The position numbers were made by a program, and so were the translations under genes. 6,734 bases of DNA from Nitratifractor sp. GTDB lineage: Bacteria; Campylobacterota; Campylobacteria; Campylobacterales; Sulfurovaceae. The stretch lies in assembly GCA_024762845.1 (NCBI GenBank), contig JANTGQ010000073.1, forward strand, positions 1-6,734. The letters are read 5' to 3'. The notes beneath the pieces are model-generated. The model saw only the letters and a list, made by a program, of their open reading frames with translations. It had not been told where the DNA came from and ran no database searches. Shown here piece after piece: positions 1-6,734 of the stretch (the stretch's first letter is position 1; every line of letters begins with the position of its first letter).

Positions 1-15
1 TGTTTGTGGACGCGT

Positions 16-44
16 ATTATAGACAAATTTATTTACTTTGTCAA
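16..44 (-). promoter_or_regulatory. Consensus sigma-70 promoter firing leftward out of the window
   Basis: On the minus strand TTGACA (39-44) and TATAAT (16-21) are separated by exactly 17 bp, a perfect match to the housekeeping consensus. The next bases, ACGCGTCC, form a GC-rich discriminator in otherwise AT-rich DNA. Transcription would start near positions 8-10 and proceed off the left edge. A/T tracts at 48-53, 65-72 and 79-92 lie upstream and could act as an UP element. A GC-rich discriminator with perfect hexamers is typical of stable-RNA or other highly expressed, growth-rate-controlled units; which gene it serves cannot be seen here. Confidence 0.8.
22..42. repeat. Inverted repeat GACAAA/TTTGTC inside the promoter
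   Basis: GACAAA at 22-27 and TTTGTC at 37-42 form a perfect 6-bp inverted repeat with a 9-bp centre. It covers the promoter spacer and most of the -35 box, which is where a repressor could bind. It may equally be chance, since the right arm shares four bases with TTGACA. Confidence 0.35.
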
Positions 45-60
45 GGGTTTTTTAGCAATA

Positions 61-77
61 ATGCAAAAAAAATGCAT
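61..77. repeat. Inverted repeat ATGCA-A7-TGCAT next to T tracts
   Basis: ATGCA (61-65) and TGCAT (73-77) are separated by seven A. On the plus strand the dyad is followed by T tracts at 79-85 and 87-92, which looks like a weak terminator, but the stem is only 5 bp and AT-rich and no plus-strand gene leads into it. An A/T-tract block upstream of the leftward promoter is the likelier role. Confidence 0.3.
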
Positions 78-115
78 ATTTTTTTCTTTTTTACTCGAGA
101 ATGGCTTAAAGTAAC

Positions 116-170
116 GGATTGATTAGGCGTGGGGTGGCGGTGGAATGGGAGGTTTTGGGTTGTTGAGAGT
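116..170 (-). terminator. C-rich, G-poor stretch after tamB, candidate Rho-loading (rut) region
   Basis: In the transcript sense of the tam operon these 55 nt contain 28 C and only 2 G, with many pyrimidine-C steps (for example CCAAAACCTCCCATTCCACC). They start about 85 nt beyond the tamB stop in DNA that is otherwise A/T-dominated. C-rich, G-poor, unstructured RNA past a stop codon is the hallmark of Rho loading. No convincing hairpin-plus-U-tract terminator is seen between tamB and the next promoter, so Rho-dependent ending is the best candidate. This is inferred from composition only. Confidence 0.35.
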
Positions 171-255
171 TTGTATGGAGCTTATTTCAGTATTTGAGAA
201 ACATATATCATTAGCTCATCTTTTTCTAGAAAGTTCTTAGTTATTGCTTTAAACG

Positions 256-3200
256 TCAATACTCTTTACTAAATATTATATCTGCAGACTGTTTTTGTTG
301 CCCAACTTCTACTTCGGTATGTATCGATTTGCTAATATCCACTCTTGTCTTGATTGATGGGATTTCATTCTCTTGGTTATAATATATAATTACATGTTTA
401 CCTAAATTCTTTCCTATACTAAAACCTTGCTCTTTTATATTTATATGGTCTATTTTAATACCTATCGAGCCTAAGAAAGATTTGGCAATACTTCCAGCTA
501 CCGTATTTACCATTGCAGCTTGATCGTGTGTACCTGCAGCTGATGAGTCATCGAAAAGGAGATATGCTAATATCTGATCTTTATTGAGTGCGGGGTCTGA
601 GCTAAAGTAAAGCATTGGTCTATTTGGGGTACCAACTATGTTTATCCGTACTTTATATTCTCGTCCATAGTACCTTAGTACTATATTCAAATTAGGAGTC
701 ATACTTTTCCCTTTAAATATCACTTCGCCCTTTTCAACAATAAGTTTTTTATCATTAAGATAGTAATAGCTCCCTTTTCCTATCGTAGCAATTCCATTGA
801 AGTTCGAAAGTCTATTGTACTCTTTACTGATTTGCAAATCTGGTAAAATTTGGATTTTACTTCCCCCGTGAGAATAAATAATCCCATTTTTGCTCTTAAT
901 TTTGATATCTAATTTAATATTTTTAGCAAATTTTGTGCTCTCTCTACTCTTTTTCCTCTGTAGTATAATAATATCTTCATTCTCTGCTACATTTTTTTGA
1001 GATACAGCTTTTTTTACTTTTCCATCTAGAACGGTTACTTCTCCAGAAGCATATATCTTCTCTTTATTTATAGTTGCGGTGGTATCTATTCCTAAATCTA
1101 GACTCACATCGCTATTTTCCAAATTAAATTTATTTGAACGAAATTGCAATTTTCCACTATTTGCTAATAAATTATAAGTACCATTTACCTGAAGTGAGTC
1201 GTTAATCCAAAGTGGTTTAATAGCTACTCTTTTAACATCCCCAATATTTAATTGTGAACTTTTATTACTAAAAACACTATAGCCTTGGGCTTTCAGTTTA
1301 TAGTTATCGATAGTCAATATATTATTACTAAGAAGCCCAGACACTTTAAGATTTTCTATCTTTGTTTTACTATTTTTATTTTTATGTTCAATTTTGGGAC
1401 TACTTAAAGTAAAAGAGAAGTCTGATTGTTTTTTTAGTATAGCTTTTAAAGATAATTGTCCATCAATATTTTTATTCGGATTAAACCTATATAGTTTAGA
1501 TAACACATCTTGACTCTTTAGAATGGAGTTTGTTTTCGCTTCCAATGCAATAGAGTCTAAATTTCCTTTCGCATTTAATATTAAAGAACCTAATTTGATG
1601 CTGCTTTCGTTCACTTTATCGGCATCAATATCATATTTTAGTTTTGCATTTATCAACCTATCTTCAAGATTTAAAGCTACTTCACTTTTTTTAACAGCAA
1701 GGCTATTATTAAACTGTTTAATGTTTTGAGCCCTTAGTAGTGGATGTTTTTTAAATAAAATAGATTGAGAAGGTATTGATAGTTTTCCATTAGTTTTAAA
1801 AACGTCACCATCATATACCCAACTATTATCAAGTGTAGCCAAGTTACTGACTGCTTTTAAATTCCCTTTTAATGGTAGAGTTTTCGATAAATTAATATTG
1901 CTATCAACCTTAAGAGTCGAAACTACAAGATCTTTATAATTTTTAGGTAATTTTTCATACTCCGATAACAGTAGTGGTGCTCTACTTTCTATCGACACGA
2001 CACCTTTTTCGTAATTTCTAAGCGACATCTCTCCTTTTAACTTAGAACTTATGAACTCTAAATTAAAATTATCCTCGTCACCACTATATTTGGCATCTAT
2101 ATTCTTAAATAACTTACTATATTTTTTTGCTAAGAAAGTTACATTATCGCTTTTTATACTTCCGCTGAAAGTAGTAGCATCATCTTTGTATATAAGTCTA
2201 TTATAAATATTTGCCTCTTCCAAATAAGGAGTTAATACTTTTGCACTGATTATCCAATCTAGTATATCCTCTTGATAGTTGTACTTAATTCTATTTTGAG
2301 AATCACTAATTGATACTTTATCCAAGAGTGTTAATATATTCTCTCCTTTAATCGTACCGTTTACATCCAAATCTTCAAAGCCAAATCTACCTTCTACTTT
2401 AACTTTTTTAAAGTTCTTTGCTTTAAGAGGAACAGAATACCTATCCAAGAGTAGTTGGTTGGGAGAGCAAGAGCCCTTCGCAAAATAGTTATTATCTCTT
2501 AAATTTCCATCCAAAAAGGCTTTACCCCAATTAGAGTCTGCGTTCACACTTAAATTACCATCTTTTATAACCTTGCTAGATAAATCTACCTTTATATCGT
2601 TTGCAAATACAGAACCATGTTTAATACTAAAAGGGGCAAAGGTAAGTTTATCTACCGTAGCTTTTACTCTTCTAATTGTAATCTTTTTGGGTAATATAGA
2701 AGAGTTTGTTGTACTATTACTATCCTGACTACTACTATTATTGTCTCTATATTTACGAACCATACCAAGCAACTTATCCGCATTTCTTGTACTTACTACA
2801 ATAGTATCAAACGTACTTTCTACGCCAATAGAGCCTTGTATTGCAAACGAACCAAGAGAACTATTTAAATCTGTCTTAAACTTTTCAAGTGTAACTATCT
2901 TATTTTTTTCTAGGTCAAAAAGAAAGTTCTCAACTGCTACATCTATACCTTTAATCTCTTCTGTTCTATACTTACATGCTTTTACTTTTAGTGCTCCATC
3001 AACAACTTTTATTTTCTCTATAGGAAAAATCTTTACATTTGCAGAGCTGTTGTTTTCACTATTTCCTAATTTTACAAAAGTACCCACTATTTCTTCTATC
3101 TTTTGAGGATCACTAACAAGCAAATCTGCTTTGTTGAGAGTTAATATTTTATTCTTGTAGTTTAGGTCAGTTTTTAAAGACAATAGGTTACCACTATATT

Positions 3201-4023
3201 CAAATGCTGCATACCCTTTTACAAAGAGAAGTTTAGAGACATCAAAGGAGATTTTATTTAAAGAGAGTTCAAGTTCTTTGGATTTTATATTTTCAAATAT
3301 GAATGGTATAACCTTTAGAGTTGCCTTATCAATAAAAACTTGTTGTGGGATAAATGGATTCGATTTCATGTGATACTCCTCTTGGGTACCTTCGCTCTTT
3401 ATTCCTTTTATCAGAGACACTACTCTCTTTAAGGCAAACTCTTCTATAGCTAGTTTATAAATATGCAGAACTCTATGTTCAAATTTACCTTGGAAATTGA
3501 TATCGCCTAAATTTGTTTTTGCTTCGTAGTTGACATCACCCACATTAAATCTGTTATTGAGGTAGCTCACATAATCAACACTCAGACTGTTTTTTTTAAC
3601 ACTGATCTCTTTAATTTGAAACGGTTTAATAGTTAAGAGTATATTTTTAAGCTCAAAGTCTAGAGCAATTGTGTTAGACTCATTAGAATCACTACTTGGC
3701 TTAAAATCATTTAAAACACTCTCTAACACATCTTCATGAACCCCAATCAAATTTATTTTACTCACCGATACAACACCGTTAAATAACCGTAAAGGATTAA
3801 TTTTTAACTCCACATTAGAAGAGAGAGTTCTATTTTTATATTTTAAATCTTCCACTACAAAACCATCTAGTAATGCACCTTGGGCATGTGTATAACTAAA
3901 ACCGTATTCAGTTATATTTTTAGCGATATAACGATCAAAAAAGTAGTTTGAATTAACAAATGTTGTCAGTATAGTAATAACTACTACAATCAAGAGAGAG
4001 AGTATTAGAGCAATTTTTTTCAA
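256..4023 (-). CDS. tamB: TamB (AsmA-like/DUF490) inner-membrane-anchored periplasm-spanning subunit
   Basis: A 1255-residue protein, about the length of E. coli TamB (1259). It begins with Lys-Lys and one hydrophobic helix (about 4-23) acting as an uncleaved inner-membrane anchor. It then runs for about 1200 residues as alternating short beta-strands without further membrane segments, as expected of the long lipid-binding beta-groove of the AsmA/TamB/VPS13-like family. The conserved C-terminal TamB domain is at about 900-1255. Its landmarks are GEVTVLDGKV (994-1003), GIATIGKGSYYYLNDKKLIV (1077-1096), GEVIFKG (1099-1105), SSDPALNKDQILAYLLF (1141-1157) and a terminal strand ending FSKEY, which would contact TamA. 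Ser/Asn-rich linkers occur at 109-117, 320-327 and 428-442. The start is TTG, overlapping the tamA TGA as TTGA; no Met occurs before residue 219, and the anchor helix begins right here, so TTG is the only sensible start. Confidence 0.93.
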   Translation of the reverse strand: MKKIALILSLLIVVVITILTTFVNSNYFFDRYIAKNITEYGFSYTHAQGALLDGFVVEDLKYKNRTLSSNVELKINPLRLFNGVVSVSKINLIGVHEDVLESVLNDFKPSSDSNESNTIALDFELKNILLTIKPFQIKEISVKKNSLSVDYVSYLNNRFNVGDVNYEAKTNLGDINFQGKFEHRVLHIYKLAIEEFALKRVVSLIKGIKSEGTQEEYHMKSNPFIPQQVFIDKATLKVIPFIFENIKSKELELSLNKISFDVSKLLFVKGYAAFEYSGNLLSLKTDLNYKNKILTLNKADLLVSDPQKIEEIVGTFVKLGNSENNSSANVKIFPIEKIKVVDGALKVKACKYRTEEIKGIDVAVENFLFDLEKNKIVTLEKFKTDLNSSLGSFAIQGSIGVESTFDTIVVSTRNADKLLGMVRKYRDNNSSSQDSNSTTNSSILPKKITIRRVKATVDKLTFAPFSIKHGSVFANDIKVDLSSKVIKDGNLSVNADSNWGKAFLDGNLRDNNYFAKGSCSPNQLLLDRYSVPLKAKNFKKVKVEGRFGFEDLDVNGTIKGENILTLLDKVSISDSQNRIKYNYQEDILDWIISAKVLTPYLEEANIYNRLIYKDDATTFSGSIKSDNVTFLAKKYSKLFKNIDAKYSGDEDNFNLEFISSKLKGEMSLRNYEKGVVSIESRAPLLLSEYEKLPKNYKDLVVSTLKVDSNINLSKTLPLKGNLKAVSNLATLDNSWVYDGDVFKTNGKLSIPSQSILFKKHPLLRAQNIKQFNNSLAVKKSEVALNLEDRLINAKLKYDIDADKVNESSIKLGSLILNAKGNLDSIALEAKTNSILKSQDVLSKLYRFNPNKNIDGQLSLKAILKKQSDFSFTLSSPKIEHKNKNSKTKIENLKVSGLLSNNILTIDNYKLKAQGYSVFSNKSSQLNIGDVKRVAIKPLWINDSLQVNGTYNLLANSGKLQFRSNKFNLENSDVSLDLGIDTTATINKEKIYASGEVTVLDGKVKKAVSQKNVAENEDIIILQRKKSRESTKFAKNIKLDIKIKSKNGIIYSHGGSKIQILPDLQISKEYNRLSNFNGIATIGKGSYYYLNDKKLIVEKGEVIFKGKSMTPNLNIVLRYYGREYKVRINIVGTPNRPMLYFSSDPALNKDQILAYLLFDDSSAAGTHDQAAMVNTVAGSIAKSFLGSIGIKIDHINIKEQGFSIGKNLGKHVIIYYNQENEIPSIKTRVDISKSIHTEVEVGQQKQSADIIFSKEY

Positions 4024-5768
4024 AAGGATTGTCCTAGCATGATAGATATAGCATAGTCCTGACGCTTGTGTGTATTAAAACCTATATCAATTTTTACAGG
4101 ACCAATAGGTGTTTTATATCTAAGACCAAAACCCAATGTATTGATTTTAGAGCCATTAAAATTATACTCTTTTTTACTGTTTAATGTTGTATCGAAAAAG
4201 ATAGCTCCATAGAGTTTTTTATAGAGCTTGTAATTTGCCTCTAGTTGCAGATTGAGAAATGTTTTTCCACCAAGCTCACTAAAAGTATTGTTGCTTGTGA
4301 TGTAACCTATCCTATCTTTACTATATGCCCTATTGCTAAAAAGCCCTCCACCATAAAAGAGTTTAGATGCTGGTAGATGCCCAGTTAACTCATGTATTAC
4401 TCCTACTTTTGCTACTGCTGATAGTGTTAAGTCATCATAGCTTTTTATAGCTCTTAGCTCAAGTAGGTACTTTAAATAGGTTACAGCGTCCGCTCTATTC
4501 GCAACGCCAAACTCTCCATAAAAATTTGCATAAAAACCATTTTTAGGGTCAATTTTTGAGTCCCTATTATCGTAGTTAAACTCAAAATATGGGAATAAAA
4601 TATTAAACCTTCCACCAATTTTAGATTCATACTCTTCATAAAGATCAATATCAAGCAACTCAAGGCCAATACCTTTTTTTAAGGAAAAATCACTGTAGTG
4701 TGTCTCTATATAGCTTTTAAGAAACAACTTTTTCTCTTTGTAAGCACTCTTTTCTTCCTTTAATGCTCCAAAAACAACATAGAGATCTGAGTATATACTA
4801 TCCATTGTAAAAAATGCCGGTACAAAGAGAGTAGCATCAAGTGTTTGGCGGTTCCTAGATAACTCTGTTATAAACTTTATTTTTTTGGCACCACCCAAGA
4901 AGTTTCTCTTCTCCCAAGATCCTTTAGCTCGGATCCCTAAATCTGTAACATACCCTAGAGAAAACATATATTGTCTCAGTTTCTCTTTTGCATCTAAAGA
5001 AATCTTTGTCTCGACACTCTCTCTTTTTTCTAAAATATTATCTTTAATTTGAATATTTGCAAATACTCCTAAAGCGTTCAGGCTATTGTAACTCTGCTCT
5101 ATTTTGCGAATATCAAATCTCTCACCTTCATGGTATTTAACTCGCGAGAGAATAACATCATCGGAAACATCATCAGGCTTATGTACAATAGTAGCTTTGG
5201 CAAAAAGGCACACTTTTCCTTTTTTAATTTTATACTCTAGTTTTGCACTATGTTGCGCTAAATCTACATACGCCTTGGTAGAGAGTTCAGCTTTACAATA
5301 ACCATCTTGAAGAAGCTTTGTAGCAGTTGCATCTTTTATCTTCTCAAATCGTTCAGTTGCAAAAATATCTCCCTCTTTCCAACTTATTAAATTGCCCAAC
5401 TCAATATCTGATTCAAAAAGAACCTTGCTTACGCGTATTGGTTCTCCTTCGCTGATATTTATGAGAATTCTATCAGCGGTACGAGAAATAGTATATTTTG
5501 CATCAAAATAGCCTTTACTCTCTAGATATCCTTTAAGAGTAGTATCTAAATTCTCTACAAACTCTTGGGGCAAAGCTTTCTCTCTGCTCCAAAAGTTAAA
5601 CAGAGAGTTCTCTTTTACTCCTAGGCTTTTTGCGATATCCTCTTTATCTAAATGTTTTACACCTCTTATCTCTAGCTCATATGTTTTAGAGCTGTTCTGA
5701 TCTTTTGTAACTTCAGTAGCAAAAAGTGAAAAGGTAAGTAGTAATATCAATACTATTTTTTTCAACAT
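4020..5768 (-). CDS. tamA: TamA, Omp85-family outer-membrane subunit of the translocation and assembly module
   Basis: A 582-residue outer-membrane protein, close to the roughly 577 of E. coli TamA. Residues 1-17 form a signal peptide (Lys3-Lys4, hydrophobic core LILLLTFSLFA, probable cut after Ala17). Three periplasmic POTRA-like domains follow at about 30-108, 110-185 and 188-258, and a 16-strand barrel at about 262-582. Barrel landmarks are DNRDSKIDPKNGFY (400-413), the loop-6 region FYGGGLFSNRAY (471-482), YKTPIGPVKIDIGF (551-564) and the closing strand YAISIMLGQSF, with the terminal Phe typical of outer-membrane barrels. Loop 6 reads NRAY where the family usually has (V/I)RGY or RGF, keeping the key Arg480. 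The adjacent tamB and three POTRAs argue for TamA over BamA, which has five. ATG is preceded by GGAT (5777-5780) at 8 nt, overlapping the ATPase stop. Cys158 and Cys187 are the only cysteines. Confidence 0.93.
   Translation of the reverse strand: MLKKIVLILLLTFSLFATEVTKDQNSSKTYELEIRGVKHLDKEDIAKSLGVKENSLFNFWSREKALPQEFVENLDTTLKGYLESKGYFDAKYTISRTADRILINISEGEPIRVSKVLFESDIELGNLISWKEGDIFATERFEKIKDATATKLLQDGYCKAELSTKAYVDLAQHSAKLEYKIKKGKVCLFAKATIVHKPDDVSDDVILSRVKYHEGERFDIRKIEQSYNSLNALGVFANIQIKDNILEKRESVETKISLDAKEKLRQYMFSLGYVTDLGIRAKGSWEKRNFLGGAKKIKFITELSRNRQTLDATLFVPAFFTMDSIYSDLYVVFGALKEEKSAYKEKKLFLKSYIETHYSDFSLKKGIGLELLDIDLYEEYESKIGGRFNILFPYFEFNYDNRDSKIDPKNGFYANFYGEFGVANRADAVTYLKYLLELRAIKSYDDLTLSAVAKVGVIHELTGHLPASKLFYGGGLFSNRAYSKDRIGYITSNNTFSELGGKTFLNLQLEANYKLYKKLYGAIFFDTTLNSKKEYNFNGSKINTLGFGLRYKTPIGPVKIDIGFNTHKRQDYAISIMLGQSF
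4032..4035 (-). promoter_or_regulatory. Ribosome binding site fixing the TTG start of tamB
   Basis: On the minus strand AGGA lies 8 nt before the TTG start codon at 4021-4023, inside the last codons of tamA. The start overlaps the tamA stop (TTGA, 4020-4023), so ribosomes finishing tamA can restart on tamB. This supports the unusual TTG start and suggests matched synthesis of the two subunits. Confidence 0.7.
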
Positions 5769-5774
5769 GTCCAG

Positions 5775-6347
5775 TTATCCAATTGTAATAATTTTATCTG
5801 CTGCCCACTTGGCAAGCGCTTTGTCATGTGTAATTAAAAGTATAGACAAATTATCCAAAAGTGAGACTAAAAGTTTCATTGTGTCAAGTTGCACTATATT
5901 ATCCAGAGCGCTTGTAGGTTCATCACAGAGCAGAATATCTGCTTGCATCAAGAGCGCTCTTAAGATACTGCATCTTTGCAATTGCCCACCAGAGAGCTCA
6001 TGTGGAAGCGCTCTCAGATTCTCTTCTGTTAGGTTAAGTTTCTCTAAATATCGAGAATAATCACTACTCTTCGCAACCTCCATTATCTGATTAAGTATGC
6101 TATATGAGGGATGAAAAGAGCTGTAGGGATCCTGAAAAATCCAAGCAATTTTTTTACTAAATACACTCCCACTTTGGGCTTGTAAATTACCAGTTATAAT
6201 CTCAAATAATGTAGACTTCCCTACTCCACTCTCTCCAACAATGGCAATAAGTTCACCTCTGTTTAAGGTAAGCGAAAAATCTTTAAAAAGTTTTTTCTCA
6301 CCATAGCCAAAGGTTATATTTCTTAACTCTAAAACTGTTCCCGCCAT
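5775..6347 (-). CDS. Short ABC-type ATPase, oligopeptide/dipeptide/nickel importer-like (orphan nucleotide-binding subunit)
   Basis: A 190-residue protein consisting of a single nucleotide-binding domain. Every core motif is present: Walker A GESGVGKST (38-46), Q-loop in FQDP (Gln72), signature LSGGQLQR (118-125), Walker B ILLCDEP (138-144) with catalytic Glu143, D-loop SALD (146-149) and switch His174 in LITHD. It should therefore bind and hydrolyse ATP. The segment FQDPYSSFHP resembles Dpp/Opp/Nik ATPases (DppF, OppF, NikE) more than LolD or MlaF types. It is short: it ends soon after the H-loop and lacks the C-terminal oligopeptide-transporter extension found in many relatives. No membrane or binding-protein partner is in the window, so the substrate is unknown; partners may lie upstream of proA or elsewhere. 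ATG is preceded by GAGAGA directly after the proA stop, and tamA begins 6 bp downstream, which suggests coupled translation. Confidence 0.9.
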   Translation of the reverse strand: MAGTVLELRNITFGYGEKKLFKDFSLTLNRGELIAIVGESGVGKSTLFEIITGNLQAQSGSVFSKKIAWIFQDPYSSFHPSYSILNQIMEVAKSSDYSRYLEKLNLTEENLRALPHELSGGQLQRCSILRALLMQADILLCDEPTSALDNIVQLDTMKLLVSLLDNLSILLITHDKALAKWAADKIITIG

Positions 6348-6353
6348 TCTCTC

Positions 6354-6734
6354 TTATCTTATCTGTCCAGTTCCATAAATTTTATACTTATAGGTTGTTA
6401 ACTCGTTAATACCCATTGGACCTCTTGCATGTAGTTTATTTGTAGATATACCAACCTCTGCACCAAAGCCAAAAGCTCCACCGTCAGTAAAGCGTGTAGA
6501 AGCATTTACATAGACAGTAGCGGCATCAACTCTATTTAAAAACTCTTCAGCAGCGCTATAGTTTTCTGTTATTATTGCCTCCGAGTGCCCAGAACCATAT
6601 TTACTAATATGAGATATTGCCTCGTCCAAAGAGTCAACCACTTTAATACTTAATATATTAGCCAAATACTCTGTATCAAAATCCTCCTCTGTTGCCTCTT
6701 GCGCTTCTATATACTCTAAAGCTACACTATCAAC
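6354..6734 (-). CDS. proA: Gamma-glutamyl phosphate reductase (glutamate-5-semialdehyde dehydrogenase), C-terminal part
   Basis: ProA reduces gamma-glutamyl phosphate to glutamate-5-semialdehyde with NADPH, the second step of proline synthesis from glutamate, in the cytoplasm. Only the last 126 codons are here. The frame is open to the window edge, so the gene starts beyond position 6734; the family is usually a little over 410 residues. The TTG at 6663-6665 is an internal Leu codon (EYLANILSIKVV), not a start. Diagnostic stretches near the end are VYVNASTRFTDGG, FGFGAEVGIST and KLHARGPMG followed by ELTTYKY, which match my recollection of the E. coli ProA C-terminus closely. The catalytic cysteine region lies in the missing part. 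The TAA stop is 6 bp before the ATPase start, so the two are probably co-transcribed. No frameshift or internal stop is seen. Confidence 0.96.
   Translation of the reverse strand, partial: VDSVALEYIEAQEATEEDFDTEYLANILSIKVVDSLDEAISHISKYGSGHSEAIITENYSAAEEFLNRVDAATVYVNASTRFTDGGAFGFGAEVGISTNKLHARGPMGINELTTYKYKIYGTGQIR

Noticed and set aside
122..217. Minus-strand frame ending in a proline-rich tail (PKPPIPPPPHA)
   Set aside because: Closed upstream by a TGA at about 215-217 and has no usable start codon; the prolines follow simply from the C-rich stretch.
223..232. TTTCTAGAAA palindrome after tamB as a possible terminator
   Set aside because: A perfect palindrome without room for a loop, all A/T except one C-G pair in each half, and without a following U tract, so it cannot form a credible terminator hairpin.
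145..240. Plus-strand frame of 31 codons starting ATG GGA GGT, preceded by a G-rich stretch resembling a ribosome site
   Set aside because: Very short and with no plus-strand promoter; the G-rich DNA makes open frames with Gly and Trp by chance and is better explained by the strand-biased island.
2741..3106. Plus-strand open frames inside tamB and tamA (also near 1523-1729 and 5104-5301) and inside the ATPase gene (5767-6060)
   Set aside because: All lie antisense to well-supported genes, and their translations have no recognisable domains.
4014..4020. A7 run just after the tamB start (and a similar A7 after the tamA start) as a phase-variation tract
   Set aside because: Lys-Lys codons after a start are common in AT-rich genomes, and seven A is short for a phase-variable switch.
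4481..4669. Second minus-strand frame inside tamA
   Set aside because: An out-of-frame shadow of the TamA barrel, which is intact across this region.
6354..6665. A separate 103-residue protein starting at the TTG at 6663-6665
   Set aside because: The frame continues upstream without a stop to the window edge and reads as ProA throughout; the TTG is an internal Leu codon.

Overview
The window carries one leftward (minus-strand) gene cluster and the junction to the next transcription unit. In transcription order, from the right edge to the left, it holds the 3' end of proA (proline biosynthesis), a short ABC-type ATPase, tamA (Omp85-family outer-membrane barrel) and tamB (very long AsmA-like/DUF490 envelope protein). 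A 255-bp intergenic stretch lies at the left edge. The first three genes are separated by only 6 bp each, and tamA and tamB overlap by 4 bp, so all four are probably one operon whose promoter lies beyond the right edge.

The DNA is AT-rich, with Lys/Asn/Ser/Ile-rich proteins and TTG as well as ATG starts. The protein style resembles Campylobacterota (for example Sulfurimonas-like bacteria). This is an inference from composition and protein character, not from a search. TamA with TamB requires a diderm (Gram-negative) envelope.

TamA and TamB form the translocation and assembly module. TamA sits in the outer membrane with POTRA domains in the periplasm. TamB is anchored in the inner membrane and spans the periplasm as a long beta-groove. 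The complex is implicated in outer-membrane protein assembly and in phospholipid transport between the membranes. proA is metabolic and looks like a passenger of the same transcript. The ABC ATPase resembles the oligopeptide/dipeptide/nickel importer ATPases, but no permease or binding protein is visible.

The left 255 bp hold no convincing gene. Reading leftward from the tamB stop they contain a C-rich, G-poor stretch that could serve Rho-dependent termination, then A/T tracts, then a perfect-consensus sigma-70 promoter (TTGACA, 17-bp spacer, TATAAT) with a GC-rich discriminator. It points out of the window and probably serves a strongly expressed transcript, possibly stable RNA. I see no CRISPR array, insertion sequence, tRNA or rRNA in the window and nothing that amounts to a clearly new system. 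The least explained items are the orphan ATPase next to tamAB and the intergenic regulatory block.
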